Below are positions 25,866 through 34,149 of a stretch of DNA of 53,545 bases, one piece after another. Source of the DNA: Pseudomonadota bacterium. Its GTDB lineage: Bacteria; Pseudomonadota; Alphaproteobacteria; Rhizobiales; Beijerinckiaceae. The translations under genes and the position numbers were made by a program. Numbering within the stretch: position 1 is the stretch's first letter; every line of letters begins with the position of its first letter. Under the pieces are notes generated by a model. That model had not been told where the DNA came from, did not search any database, and worked only from the letters and a program-made list of their open reading frames with translations. The stretch is from positions 1 to 53,545 of the forward strand of contig JAEWKH010000053.1 in the NCBI GenBank assembly GCA_023386155.1, read 5' to 3'.

Positions 25866-26830
25866 TTCAGGACCATCCGCCGCTCACTGTCCTGCTCGCG
25901 GCGCCCCGCAGCTTCTGCGCCGGGGTCGAGCGCGCCATCCGCGCCGTCGAGGACGCCCTCGAGCGGACGGGCCGGCCCGTCTATGTGCGCCACGAGATCG
26001 TGCATAACGGCCGCGTGGTCGAGGATCTCAGGCGCAAGGGCGCGATCTTCGTCGAAGACATTGCCGAGATTCCGGACGGGGCCGTCGCCATTTTCAGCGC
26101 GCATGGCGTTCCGCGCGCGGTGGAACGGGCCGCGGCGGAGCGGGGCCTTTCCGTGCTCGACGCCACCTGCCCGCTCGTGCGCCGCGTCCATCTCGAAGGA
26201 CAGCGCCATGCCAGGGCCGGACGCGAGGTCATCGTCATCGGCCATCGCGGCCATGTGGAGATCAAAGGAACGACCGGACAGATCGACGGCATCGTCCATG
26301 TGGTCGAGAGCGTTGCGGAAGCGCTGACCGTTCCGGTCGCCCATCCGGAGCGCATCGCCTACATCACCCAGACGACGCTTTCGGTCGACGACACGCGGGA
26401 GATCATCGCGGCCTTGAAGGAGCGCTTTCCGGAAATCAAGGGGCCCGACACCAAGACGATCTGCTACGCCACCCAGAACCGGCAGATGGCCGTGCGCGTG
26501 ATCGCCAGGCGGGCGGAGCGGATCATCGTCTGCGGCGCCCGCAACTCATCGAACACGAACCGCCTGTGCGAGGTGGCCGTCACCGAGGGCCGTCAGGCCC
26601 TGCTCATGCAGGACCCGAAGGATCTCACCCTCTCCTTCATCGACGGCGCCGCCGTGATCGGCCTGACCGCGGGCGCCTCCGCGCCCGAGGATCTGGTGCA
26701 GGAGGCCCTCGCCCAGCTCGCGCGATGGCGCCGGCTCACGGTGGAGGAAGTGCGCGTGACCCGTGAGGACGCGCAATTCGCGCCCGTCGACCTCTCCCAC
26801 CTCGTATCTCAGCTCGCGAACGCCTCCTGA
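25862..26830 (+). CDS. ispH: 4-hydroxy-3-methylbut-2-enyl diphosphate reductase
   Basis: A 322-residue IspH (LytB). It makes IPP and DMAPP in the last step of the MEP pathway and carries an iron-sulfur cluster. The three cluster cysteines sit in APRSFCAGVERAI, DATCPLVRRVH and TICYATQNRQ, and the catalytic glutamate region TQTTLSVDDT is present. Its place as last gene of a squalene/carotenoid operon, ATGA-coupled to hpnE, suggests that it boosts isoprenoid supply when the pigment is made. The organism may have a second ispH elsewhere. The 3' end overlaps the convergent MATE gene by 22 bases. Confidence 0.96.
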   Translation: MIQDHPPLTVLLAAPRSFCAGVERAIRAVEDALERTGRPVYVRHEIVHNGRVVEDLRRKGAIFVEDIAEIPDGAVAIFSAHGVPRAVERAAAERGLSVLDATCPLVRRVHLEGQRHARAGREVIVIGHRGHVEIKGTTGQIDGIVHVVESVAEALTVPVAHPERIAYITQTTLSVDDTREIIAALKERFPEIKGPDTKTICYATQNRQMAVRVIARRAERIIVCGARNSSNTNRLCEVAVTEGRQALLMQDPKDLTLSFIDGAAVIGLTAGASAPEDLVQEALAQLARWRRLTVEEVRVTREDAQFAPVDLSHLVSQLANAS

Positions 26831-28230
26831 ACGTCCCGCGGCATGGCCGTGACCAGACCCAACCGGTCGCGGCGGAGCCAGCGCCACAGCATCAGCGACG
26901 CCACGACCGCCAGGGCCGTGGCCAGCCCGATCCAGATGCCGACGCCGCGGAGGCCTGTGCCGAACGCCAAGACGACGCCGAGCGGCAGGCCGATACCCCA
27001 ATAGCCGAAGGCCGCATAAAGCATGGGAACGCGGGTGTCCTGCAATCCGCGCAGCATCCCGGCTCCGACGGCCTGCGCGCCGTCCGCCAGCTGGAAGATC
27101 GCGGCCAGCACCAGGAACGAGCGCGCCAGATCGACCACGAGGGCGTTCTTGGGATCGCTCACGTCGAGGAAGGCGCCGATCAGGAGATGGGGGGCGAACA
27201 GCATGAGCGATGCGGTCACGGCCATGAAGCCGGTGCCCAGCACGAAGGAAGTCCATCCGGCGCGGGTGACGCCGGCCGCGTCCTGCGCCCCATAGGCCCG
27301 GCCTACGCGCACTGTCACGGCCTGACCGATTCCAAGCGGGACGGAGAAGCAGAAGGACGCGATCTGCAGGGCGATCGCATGAGCGGCCAGCTCGTTCTCG
27401 CCAATCCGACCCATCAGCATGGCGGCCGCGTTGAAGATCGTCACCTCGAAGGTGAGCGTGAGCCCGATGGGAAGGCCGATCTGCCAGAGCGTGCGGTAGC
27501 GCGGCCAGTCGGCCCGCCAGAAGCGTCCGAAGATGTGGTAGCGCCTGAGCCGGGGGTGAAGGATGATCACGAGGGCGAGCGCGACGAACATGAAGGTGCT
27601 CGAGATCACCGTGCCGAGCCCGGCCCCGACCAGACCCAGGGCCGGCAGGCCGAAGGAGCCGAACATCAGCGCATAGGCGGCGGCGAAATTGACCGGGATG
27701 GCGAGCAGGCCGATGAACAGGGCCCAGCCGGGACGCTCCAGGGCGGCCAGGAACGAGCGCAGCACCAGGAAGAGCAGGAACGGCAGAAGGCTCCACTGAA
27801 GCGCCCGCACGTACTGGCCGGCGCTATGCGCAAGTCCTGGTTCCTGCCCGATCGCCAGCAGGAGCGTCTCGCCGTTCCACATCACGATCCAGATCGGGAC
27901 GGCGACGGTGGCGCACGCCCAGAAGCCCTGGCGAACCGTGCGGCGGACCTCGCGGACGGAATGGCGCCTGCGGCCGAGCTCCTCGGCGATCATCGGCGAG
28001 GTCGCGTTGATGAGGCCGATGCCGAAGATCAGGAAGGCGAAGTAGACATTGGTCCCGAGCGCTCCCGCGGCCAGCGCCTCCGATCCCATCCAGCCCATCA
28101 GAATGACGTCGGATGTGATCAGGGCTGTCTGCGCAAGGGTCGCAAGCACCAAGGGCCAGCCCAGAGCCAGGGTCGCACGCAGCTCCGCCAGCCAGGCTGA
28201 CCGCTCAAAGGTCGAATCTCTCGAAATCAT
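26809..28230 (-). CDS. MATE-family multidrug/cation exporter
   Basis: A 12-helix inner-membrane exporter of about 473 residues. The MATE pattern is clear: an N-terminal half starting LGWPLVLATLAQTALITSDVI with MGWMGSEALAAGALG, and a symmetric second half with IGLPIGLTLTFEVTIFNAAAMLMGRIG and GIGQAVTVRVGRAYG. These proteins expel cationic drugs or metabolites against Na+ or H+. I place the start at the ATG at 28230; an in-frame ATG 13 codons upstream is possible and neither has a clear Shine-Dalgarno. It is divergent from the amidoligase operon and converges on ispH with overlapping ends. Confidence 0.9.
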   Translation of the reverse strand: MISRDSTFERSAWLAELRATLALGWPLVLATLAQTALITSDVILMGWMGSEALAAGALGTNVYFAFLIFGIGLINATSPMIAEELGRRRHSVREVRRTVRQGFWACATVAVPIWIVMWNGETLLLAIGQEPGLAHSAGQYVRALQWSLLPFLLFLVLRSFLAALERPGWALFIGLLAIPVNFAAAYALMFGSFGLPALGLVGAGLGTVISSTFMFVALALVIILHPRLRRYHIFGRFWRADWPRYRTLWQIGLPIGLTLTFEVTIFNAAAMLMGRIGENELAAHAIALQIASFCFSVPLGIGQAVTVRVGRAYGAQDAAGVTRAGWTSFVLGTGFMAVTASLMLFAPHLLIGAFLDVSDPKNALVVDLARSFLVLAAIFQLADGAQAVGAGMLRGLQDTRVPMLYAAFGYWGIGLPLGVVLAFGTGLRGVGIWIGLATALAVVASLMLWRWLRRDRLGLVTAMPRDVQEAFAS

Positions 28231-28300
28231 GATGACGGGCTTGTAGCCAACCCCATGCCGGAAAGCCACACCCGCCGGACCGGATCTCTGCCGGGCTCAA

Positions 28301-28327
28301 GGAACCTGAGCGGAAGCGCGCCCGTTC
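28301..28327 (+). promoter_or_regulatory. Candidate EcfG (general stress) promoter of the amidoligase operon
   Basis: GGAAC (28301-28305), 17 bases, then CGTTC (28323-28327) is an exact match to the EcfG consensus. The ATG of the amidoligase gene lies 43 bases further on, with GGAG six bases before it, so the leader would be about 35-40 bases. Confidence 0.7.
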
Positions 28328-28370
28328 ATCCCATTGCTCACATTTTCGTGTTGTTTTTCCGGAGTTTTCG

Positions 28371-29348
28371 ATGGCGCAGCCTGCGCTTTCAACCGAGATC
28401 GATTTTGCCCTGCCGCCGGTCCTGCACAATGAGCAGGGAAAGATCCGCACGGTCGGGATCGAGATCGAGTTCGTGGGCCCGTCCGCCGAGAGGACCGTGC
28501 AGGCCCTCCAGGAGGCCCTCGGCGGCCGGCTGATCGAGGAGGACCCGCACGCCTTCGCCCTGAAGGAATCGGCCATCGGCGACCTGAATGTGGAACTCGA
28601 CAGCCGGCTCCTGCACCCGGGCAAGCAGGCTGGAACGCAGAGAGGCGTCCTGCCCCGGATCGCGGCCCTGTTCGGCTTCGCGGCCCGCTATCTCGTCCCG
28701 TGCGAGCTCGTCACGGCGCCGTTTCCGATCGACCAGCTGCAGGAGCTCAATCGTGTCCTGACGATCCTGCGCGGGGTCGGGGCCAAGGGCACGCAGGATG
28801 CACCCTTCTACGCCTTCGGCCTGCATTTCAACCCAGAGATTCCCCGCCAGGACGCGGCAACCGTCACGGCCTTCATGAAGAGCTTCGCTCTGCTCAACCC
28901 CTGGCTCCGGCGCGAGGCCTCGCCCGACGCCACCCGCAATCTCCTGGGCTTCGCCGATCCCTTTCCGGCCGAGTACGTCCGCAAGATCGCCGATCCGGAT
29001 TACTGGCCGGATACGGCAGCCTTCATCGACGATTACCTCGCCTTCAACGCGACCCGGAACCGGGATCTCGATCTCCTGCCGCTCCTGCATCATTTCGATG
29101 CCGCACGGGTGCGGGCCGTCCTGCCGAACGAGAAGATCAACGGCCGCCCGACCTTCCACTATCGCCTGCCCGATGCGCGGGTCAGCGATCCCGGCTGGAG
29201 CATCGCGCCGGACTGGAACCGCTGGGTCTGTGTCGAAAGGCTGGCCTGCGACCGCACGAAGCTGGATGCCGTCGGCTCCGCCTACCTGTCTTTCGAGGGG
29301 GAGGACAAAAGCTGGGCCAATGTGGTGGAGCAGATCGTACGGTCATGA
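28371..29348 (+). CDS. Amidoligase-family enzyme (ATP-dependent amide ligase)
   Basis: A 325-residue protein of the amidoligase family (PF12224), distant relatives of glutamine synthetase and glutamate-cysteine ligase. The first catalytic strand reads RTVGIEIEFVG (about 25-35). The second block DLNVELDSRLLH and the histidine-bearing GLHFNPEIPRQDAATVTAF segment complete the ATP/metal site. Such enzymes are predicted to form amide or peptide bonds between an amine and a carboxyl group of an amino acid or peptide. The next gene, overlapping by ATGA, is a class I glutamine-amidotransferase-like hydrolase, the partner predicted in comparative work on this family. Product unknown. Probably induced under stress through an EcfG-type promoter. 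Confidence 0.87.
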   Translation: MAQPALSTEIDFALPPVLHNEQGKIRTVGIEIEFVGPSAERTVQALQEALGGRLIEEDPHAFALKESAIGDLNVELDSRLLHPGKQAGTQRGVLPRIAALFGFAARYLVPCELVTAPFPIDQLQELNRVLTILRGVGAKGTQDAPFYAFGLHFNPEIPRQDAATVTAFMKSFALLNPWLRREASPDATRNLLGFADPFPAEYVRKIADPDYWPDTAAFIDDYLAFNATRNRDLDLLPLLHHFDAARVRAVLPNEKINGRPTFHYRLPDARVSDPGWSIAPDWNRWVCVERLACDRTKLDAVGSAYLSFEGEDKSWANVVEQIVRS

Positions 29349-30046
29349 CGCGTCCCCTGATCGGCGTCACCACGTCCCGGCGCGGTGGATGGCGCAGCTA
29401 CCTCATGCACCGGCTGGCCCTCCACCGGGCGGGCGCGCGCTCCGTTCGCCTCGTGCCTGGCCACGCACCGCCGCAGGAGCCCCTGCACGGCCTCGTGATC
29501 GGCGGCGGCGACGACATCGGCGCGGAGATCTATGGCGGACAGGTCCTGCCGGACGTGCGCATCGATCCAGAGCGGGACAGGATGGAACTCGGCCTGCTCA
29601 AGGCGGCGCTTCCGGCGAGGCTGCCGATCCTCGGCATCTGCCGAGGATCGCAGATGATCAACGTGGCGCTCGGCGGCACGCTGCATACGGACATCTACGA
29701 AGTCTATGTCCAGGCCCCGAAGATGCGCACCGTCATGCCGCGCAAGACGGTCACCATCGAGCGCGGCTCGCGATTGGACCGCATCCTGAACTGCAATCCC
29801 TGTCAGGTGAACGCGCTGCATCACCAGTCCGTCGACCGGCTCGGGCAAGGGCTGACGATTGCAGCCCATGACGAGAGCGGCATCGTGCAGGCCATCGAGA
29901 GCGAAAGCGCCCCGTTCCTGCTCGGCGTTCAATGGCACCCGGAGCTTCTGGTATGGAAGCAGCCGCAGCAGCGGCTGTTCGCGGCCCTGGCCGAGGCGGC
30001 GCGCGAAGCGACAACGCCGCTCTCGGCAGAGGCTCTCACATCGTGA
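29345..30046 (+). CDS. Gamma-glutamyl hydrolase / class I GATase-like protein (peptidase C26)
   Basis: A 233-residue enzyme of the class I glutamine-amidotransferase fold as used by gamma-glutamyl-GABA hydrolase PuuD. The catalytic triad is visible: Cys99 in LGICRGSQMIN, His198 and Glu200 in GVQWHPELL. The GVTTSRRGGWRSY opening and VIGGGDDIGAEIYGG block fit the family. It probably cleaves a gamma-glutamyl-type amide. Paired with an amidoligase by ATGA overlap, it may hydrolyse or edit what the ligase makes, or supply ammonia to it. It ends exactly next to the stop of the convergent kinase gene (30047). Confidence 0.88.
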   Translation: MTRPLIGVTTSRRGGWRSYLMHRLALHRAGARSVRLVPGHAPPQEPLHGLVIGGGDDIGAEIYGGQVLPDVRIDPERDRMELGLLKAALPARLPILGICRGSQMINVALGGTLHTDIYEVYVQAPKMRTVMPRKTVTIERGSRLDRILNCNPCQVNALHHQSVDRLGQGLTIAAHDESGIVQAIESESAPFLLGVQWHPELLVWKQPQQRLFAALAEAAREATTPLSAEALTS

Positions 30047-31564
30047 TTAGCGCGCACGCCGCGATGCGCGGGGGAACAGCGGGATGACCTTGTTGTCGCT
30101 CTGCACGGTGAGATGACGCTGGATCGCGGCATGCAGGTCACGGCTGACGATGGGCTTCTGAAGCAGCGGGAACTCGCTGTCCGTATCGGCGGCGACCGGA
30201 TTGCCGGTGATCAGCAGCACGGGCAGGCTCGGGGACATCTGCCGCACCTCCCGCGCCAGCATGATCCCGTTCATCGTCCCGGGCATGGCGACATCGGCGA
30301 GCATGAGCGCGGGCCTGCGCGTGCTCAGGATCTTCACGGCCTGCGCGGCATCGGTGGCGATGCTTGTCACGTAGCCGAATTCCTCCAGGGTCGATTGCAG
30401 CGCGAGGGCGACTTCGAGCTCGTCGTCCACGACGAGGACTTCCGTGTGGTTCTGCACGTTCTCGTCCGGCGCCTCGTCGTCGTTCAGCGGGCCTTGCGAC
30501 AACAGCGTGGCGGCGTCGGCACGCGGGAGATAAAGAACGATGGCGGTCCCCGTTCCGTCCCGCCGGATCTCCGAGGCGCCGCCAAGCCCCTGGAGGAAAT
30601 GCAGGCTCTGACGCAGGGACAGCCAGGACGACAGGTCGAGATCTCGCAGGGCGAAGGCCTGTTCCGGCTCCGTGACCGAAGCGTGACGCCCCTCTTCGGG
30701 AACGGCGCTGCGGATCGTCAGCTGCACGAAGTCGCCCTCGCGGGTCAGGTCCGGCAGGCTCCCCTTCTCGACCTGCACGTTTCGCGCCTCGAACGTGATG
30801 GCGCCCCCCTGGGGCAAGGCATCGCGGACATGGGCGCTCAGGGTCACGATGGCGGTCTGGATGTCGTCGGGATTGGCCTCGATGGACCAGAGGTCCTCCG
30901 CGAGGGAGACCCGCAACTCGACCGTGTCGCGCAGAAGCGAACGGCTCAGCAGGTCGGCCACCGAACTCACCTGCTCCGCAATGTTCACATACTGGACCTT
31001 GGGCTCGCCCTGCCGGGCGAAGGCCGTCGACTGGGCAATGAGCTTGGCGGCCTGATCGGCGGCCACGAGGGCCGAGAGCAGCTTGCGCTGCAGGATCGGC
31101 TGATCCTTCAGCTGGCGTGCCGCCGCATCGATATTCGCGCTGATCACCATGAGCCGGTTGTTGAGGTCATGGGCGATGCCGTCCCGCAACCGTTCGACGG
31201 CCTGCGCCTTCTGCAGGCGGCGCAGCGCATCGTCCTCCTCGGGCGCGGGCTTGTCCTCGAATGCGGAGAGTTCGGCGAAGGACAGGGATGCGGGATCGAG
31301 CGGCTCGAAGGGAGCCGCCGTCACATCCTCGAAGAGCGAGAGCTCGTCGGATGCGTCGTCCTCCCCGTCCTGGAGGGCCTGCCTGATCTGGCGCCCGATC
31401 AGCAGGGGAGCCCCGGCGGATAGCACCAGAAAAAGCCCCGCTGCGGCAGCCATGAGGGCTGAATTCCTGACATAGGCGGCCACCGCCAGCGCGAAACCCG
31501 ACATGACCAGGGCGCAGGACAGGCTCAGGAGAGACAGCTTCAGCGATGCAGGCAGCAGATGCAT
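30047..31564 (-). CDS. Hybrid histidine-kinase-like protein with degenerate ATPase domain and receiver
   Basis: A protein of about 505 residues: two N-terminal membrane helices, an acidic linker, a histidine-phosphotransfer helix with the H-box DGIAHDLNNRLM (His132), an HATPase-like domain and a C-terminal receiver (VLVVDDELEVALAL, phosphoacceptor in LMLADVAMPG, conserved lysine in LLQKPI). The ATPase domain aligns around DDIQTAIVTLSAHVRDALPQGG, but the usual N-box asparagines are replaced and no D-x-G-x-G box follows (QLTIRSAVPEEG). It may therefore not bind ATP and could act as a phosphatase or relay element; this is inference. I place the start at 31564; the frame is open 24 codons further up. 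Divergent from bglX. Confidence 0.8.
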   Translation of the reverse strand: MHLLPASLKLSLLSLSCALVMSGFALAVAAYVRNSALMAAAAGLFLVLSAGAPLLIGRQIRQALQDGEDDASDELSLFEDVTAAPFEPLDPASLSFAELSAFEDKPAPEEDDALRRLQKAQAVERLRDGIAHDLNNRLMVISANIDAAARQLKDQPILQRKLLSALVAADQAAKLIAQSTAFARQGEPKVQYVNIAEQVSSVADLLSRSLLRDTVELRVSLAEDLWSIEANPDDIQTAIVTLSAHVRDALPQGGAITFEARNVQVEKGSLPDLTREGDFVQLTIRSAVPEEGRHASVTEPEQAFALRDLDLSSWLSLRQSLHFLQGLGGASEIRRDGTGTAIVLYLPRADAATLLSQGPLNDDEAPDENVQNHTEVLVVDDELEVALALQSTLEEFGYVTSIATDAAQAVKILSTRRPALMLADVAMPGTMNGIMLAREVRQMSPSLPVLLITGNPVAADTDSEFPLLQKPIVSRDLHAAIQRHLTVQSDNKVIPLFPRASRRAR

Positions 31565-31697
31565 AAGGCTTTTCTGAAATATGAATTGACCTGACGCCCC
31601 CCAGACGCCACTTGCAGACCTTATCTGGTCTAGCACGAACGGGCGGCAAGCGGGGCGACCTCGCGATAAAGTGTTATTGTTCCAAAAGGAGATAATT

Positions 31698-33941
31698 GTG
31701 CGGCTTTCTGATGTCCCTGGCTTGACGCGACTGACGCTCGCACTGGCCCTGACGGTCTCGTTTCTCCCGACGGCAGGGGCTCAGGAATCCATCGAGCGCC
31801 GGGTGAACGAGCTTCTCGGGCAGATGACCCTGGAGGAAAAGATCGGCCAGCTGAACCTGGTCTCCCATGGCCCGCCGCTGCGCTGGGAGGACATCTCCGA
31901 AGGGAAGGCCGGGGCCCTGCTGAACTTCAACAACGCCCAGGATGTGGCCCGGGCGCAGGCTCTGGCACGCCAGAGCCGGCTCAAGATCCCGCCTCTCCTC
32001 GGGCTCGACGTCGTACATGGGTTCCGGACCCAGTTTCCGCTGCCCCTCGGCGAGGCCGCAGCCTTCAATCCGCGCATCTCCCGACTCGCCTCCGAATGGG
32101 CCGCCAGGGAAGCGGCCTATGTCGGCGTGAACTGGACCTTCGCCCCCATGGCCGACCTGTCGCGGGACAGCCGCTGGGGCCGCATCGTCGAAGGCTTCGG
32201 CGAGGATCCGATCCTCGGCGCCGCCCTCACGGCGGCCCGCGTAGAAGGCTTCCGCAAGGGCGGCCTCGCCACGGCTGCCAAGCATTTCGCAGGCTATGGC
32301 GCCCCGCAGGGCGGGCGCGATTACGACACCACCTACATCCCCCGCGCGGAGATGTACGACACTTATCTGCCGCCGTTCCGGGCGGCGGTGGAAGCCGGCT
32401 CGGCCAGCTTCATGGCCGCCTTCAATGCCTTGAACGGCGAGCCCTCGACGGCCAATCCATGGCTGCTGACGGATGTACTGCGCACCCAATGGGGCTTCGA
32501 TGGCTTCGTCACGTCCGACTGGGTCGGCATCGGCGAGCTCATCAACCACGGCGTCGCGGCGGACGGCGCGGAGGCTGCCCGCAAGGCGATCCTCGCCGGC
32601 GTCGACATGGACATGATGGGCCAGCTCTACATCAAGCACCTGCCGGACGAAGTGCGGGCCGGCCGGGTCCCCGAGAGCGTGATCGACGAATCCGTGCGGC
32701 GCGTGCTGCGCACCAAGTTCCGCATGGGCCTGTTCGACCGCCCGGACATCGATCCGTCGCGCCTCGACAGCGCATTCCCGTCGCCGGAATCGCGCCAGGT
32801 GGCCCGCGAGGTCGCCCGCGAAACCTTCGTGCTGCTGCAGAACCGGGACGATGTGCTGCCCGTGCCCTCCGGCGTGCGCTCCATTGCGGTCGTCGGCCCC
32901 CTGGCCGATGCGCCCCACGACCAGCTGGGCCCCCACGCCGCGCGCGGCCACAAGGAGGACAGCGTCTCGATCCTCGAAGGCATCCGCCGCCGCGCCCAAA
33001 CGGCGGGCGTCTCGATCAGGCATGCGCCGGCCTGCGACCTGTTCTGCCGCAACACGGAGGGCCTGCCTGCCGCGATCGAGGCCGCGCGAGAATCGGATTT
33101 CGTGATCGCCGTCTTCGGCGAGCCGCAGGAGCTGTCGGGCGAGGCCGCCTCCCGGGCGCATCTGGAACTCAACGGCCGGCAGATCGAGGTCCTGGAGGAG
33201 CTCGCCAGGACCGGCAAGCCCGTCGCCCTCGTCATCATGGGCGGCCGCCCGCAGGTGCTGGGGCCGGTGGCGGACCGCATCCCGTCGATCCTGATGGCCT
33301 GGTATCCGGGCACCGAGGCGGGTCCGGCCGTGGCCGACGTCCTGTTCGGCGATGTGAGCCCGAGCGGAAAGCTGCCCCTCACCTGGCCGCGCGCCACGGG
33401 ACAGCTGCCGCTCTACTACAACCGGCTCCCCAGCAGCCGCCCCACCTTGCCCGGCAACCGCTTCACCCTGAACTACATCGACGAGGCGATCACGCCGCTC
33501 TACCCCTTCGGCTGGGGCCTGAGCTATACTCAGTTCGCCTATTCCGACGCGAAGCTGGCGCAAAGGCAGATCGATGAAGGCCAGGCGCTGGAGGTCTCGG
33601 TTACCGTGAAGAACACCGGCGCACGGGAGGGCCAGGAGGTCGTGCAGCTCTACACGCGCGATCCGGTGGCGAGCCGCAGCCGGCCGCTGCGCGAGCTCAA
33701 GGCCTTCGAGAAGATCGCGCTCAAGCCCGGCGAAACGAAGCAGGTGACCCTGCGCGTACCCGTCGAGTCCCTCGGCTTCCACCTCGATGACGGCACCTAT
33801 CTCGTCGAGGCCGGGACCATCCAGGTCTTCGTCGGCGGCTCATCGCTTGCGGATCCGGCCGGCGAGGCCGAGATCCTCAAGACCTTCCGCATCCCGCCCA
33901 TGGAGCGGCGCGCCTCCGCCTCGACCAGCGTCGCCCAGTAA
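31698..33941 (+). CDS. bglX: Periplasmic beta-glucosidase, GH3
   Basis: A 747-residue secreted glycosidase. A signal peptide ends at TAGAQ (about residue 29). The GH3 N-terminal barrel holds LNLVSHGPPLRWEDI, KHFAGYG and the nucleophile D274 in GFVTSDWVG. The second domain contains FVLLQNRDDVLP, and a fibronectin type III-like domain ends the protein (SVTVKNTGAREGQEVVQLY). This is the BglX architecture for trimming beta-linked glucosides in the periplasm. I chose the GTG at 31698 because AGGAG lies six bases before it; the frame is open nine codons further up without a site. A terminator follows the stop. NdvA elsewhere in the window exports a beta-glucan, but no direct link is shown. Confidence 0.92.
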   Translation: MRLSDVPGLTRLTLALALTVSFLPTAGAQESIERRVNELLGQMTLEEKIGQLNLVSHGPPLRWEDISEGKAGALLNFNNAQDVARAQALARQSRLKIPPLLGLDVVHGFRTQFPLPLGEAAAFNPRISRLASEWAAREAAYVGVNWTFAPMADLSRDSRWGRIVEGFGEDPILGAALTAARVEGFRKGGLATAAKHFAGYGAPQGGRDYDTTYIPRAEMYDTYLPPFRAAVEAGSASFMAAFNALNGEPSTANPWLLTDVLRTQWGFDGFVTSDWVGIGELINHGVAADGAEAARKAILAGVDMDMMGQLYIKHLPDEVRAGRVPESVIDESVRRVLRTKFRMGLFDRPDIDPSRLDSAFPSPESRQVAREVARETFVLLQNRDDVLPVPSGVRSIAVVGPLADAPHDQLGPHAARGHKEDSVSILEGIRRRAQTAGVSIRHAPACDLFCRNTEGLPAAIEAARESDFVIAVFGEPQELSGEAASRAHLELNGRQIEVLEELARTGKPVALVIMGGRPQVLGPVADRIPSILMAWYPGTEAGPAVADVLFGDVSPSGKLPLTWPRATGQLPLYYNRLPSSRPTLPGNRFTLNYIDEAITPLYPFGWGLSYTQFAYSDAKLAQRQIDEGQALEVSVTVKNTGAREGQEVVQLYTRDPVASRSRPLRELKAFEKIALKPGETKQVTLRVPVESLGFHLDDGTYLVEAGTIQVFVGGSSLADPAGEAEILKTFRIPPMERRASASTSVAQ

Positions 33942-33945
33942 CAGG

Positions 33946-33971
33946 AAGGCTGCCGGACCCGGCAGCCTTTT
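33946..33971 (+). terminator. Rho-independent terminator after bglX
   Basis: A 10-bp stem AAGGCTGCCG/CGGCAGCCTT with a GACC loop, ending in four T, begins five bases after the bglX stop. Confidence 0.85.
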
Positions 33972-34002
33972 GACCTGTTGGATCTGCCGGGGAAACGGCG
34001 TT

Positions 34003-34138
34003 AGAGCATCGGACCCAAAGTGGATTTGCACTTTTGGGATCGATCCGATGCTTCTTCCCTCAGCTGGCGCATCGTTTTTGCGGACCCGGAGGGCCGCGTC
34101 GGCGAAAACCGGGTCCACTTTTCCGCGCGATGCGCTAG
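34003..34138. repeat. Palindromic intergenic repeat, copy 2 (composite)
   Basis: Two inverted repeats in tandem: AGCATCGGA (34005-34013) with TCCGATGCT (34044-34052), and GCGCATCG (34067-34074) with CGATGCGC (34128-34135). The block AACCGGGTCCACTTTTCC and the terminal CTAG match copy 1. It fills most of the gap between bglX and the DUF1275 gene, ending 11 bases before the latter's start. Confidence 0.8.
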
Positions 34139-34149
34139 GCTCGCACTCC

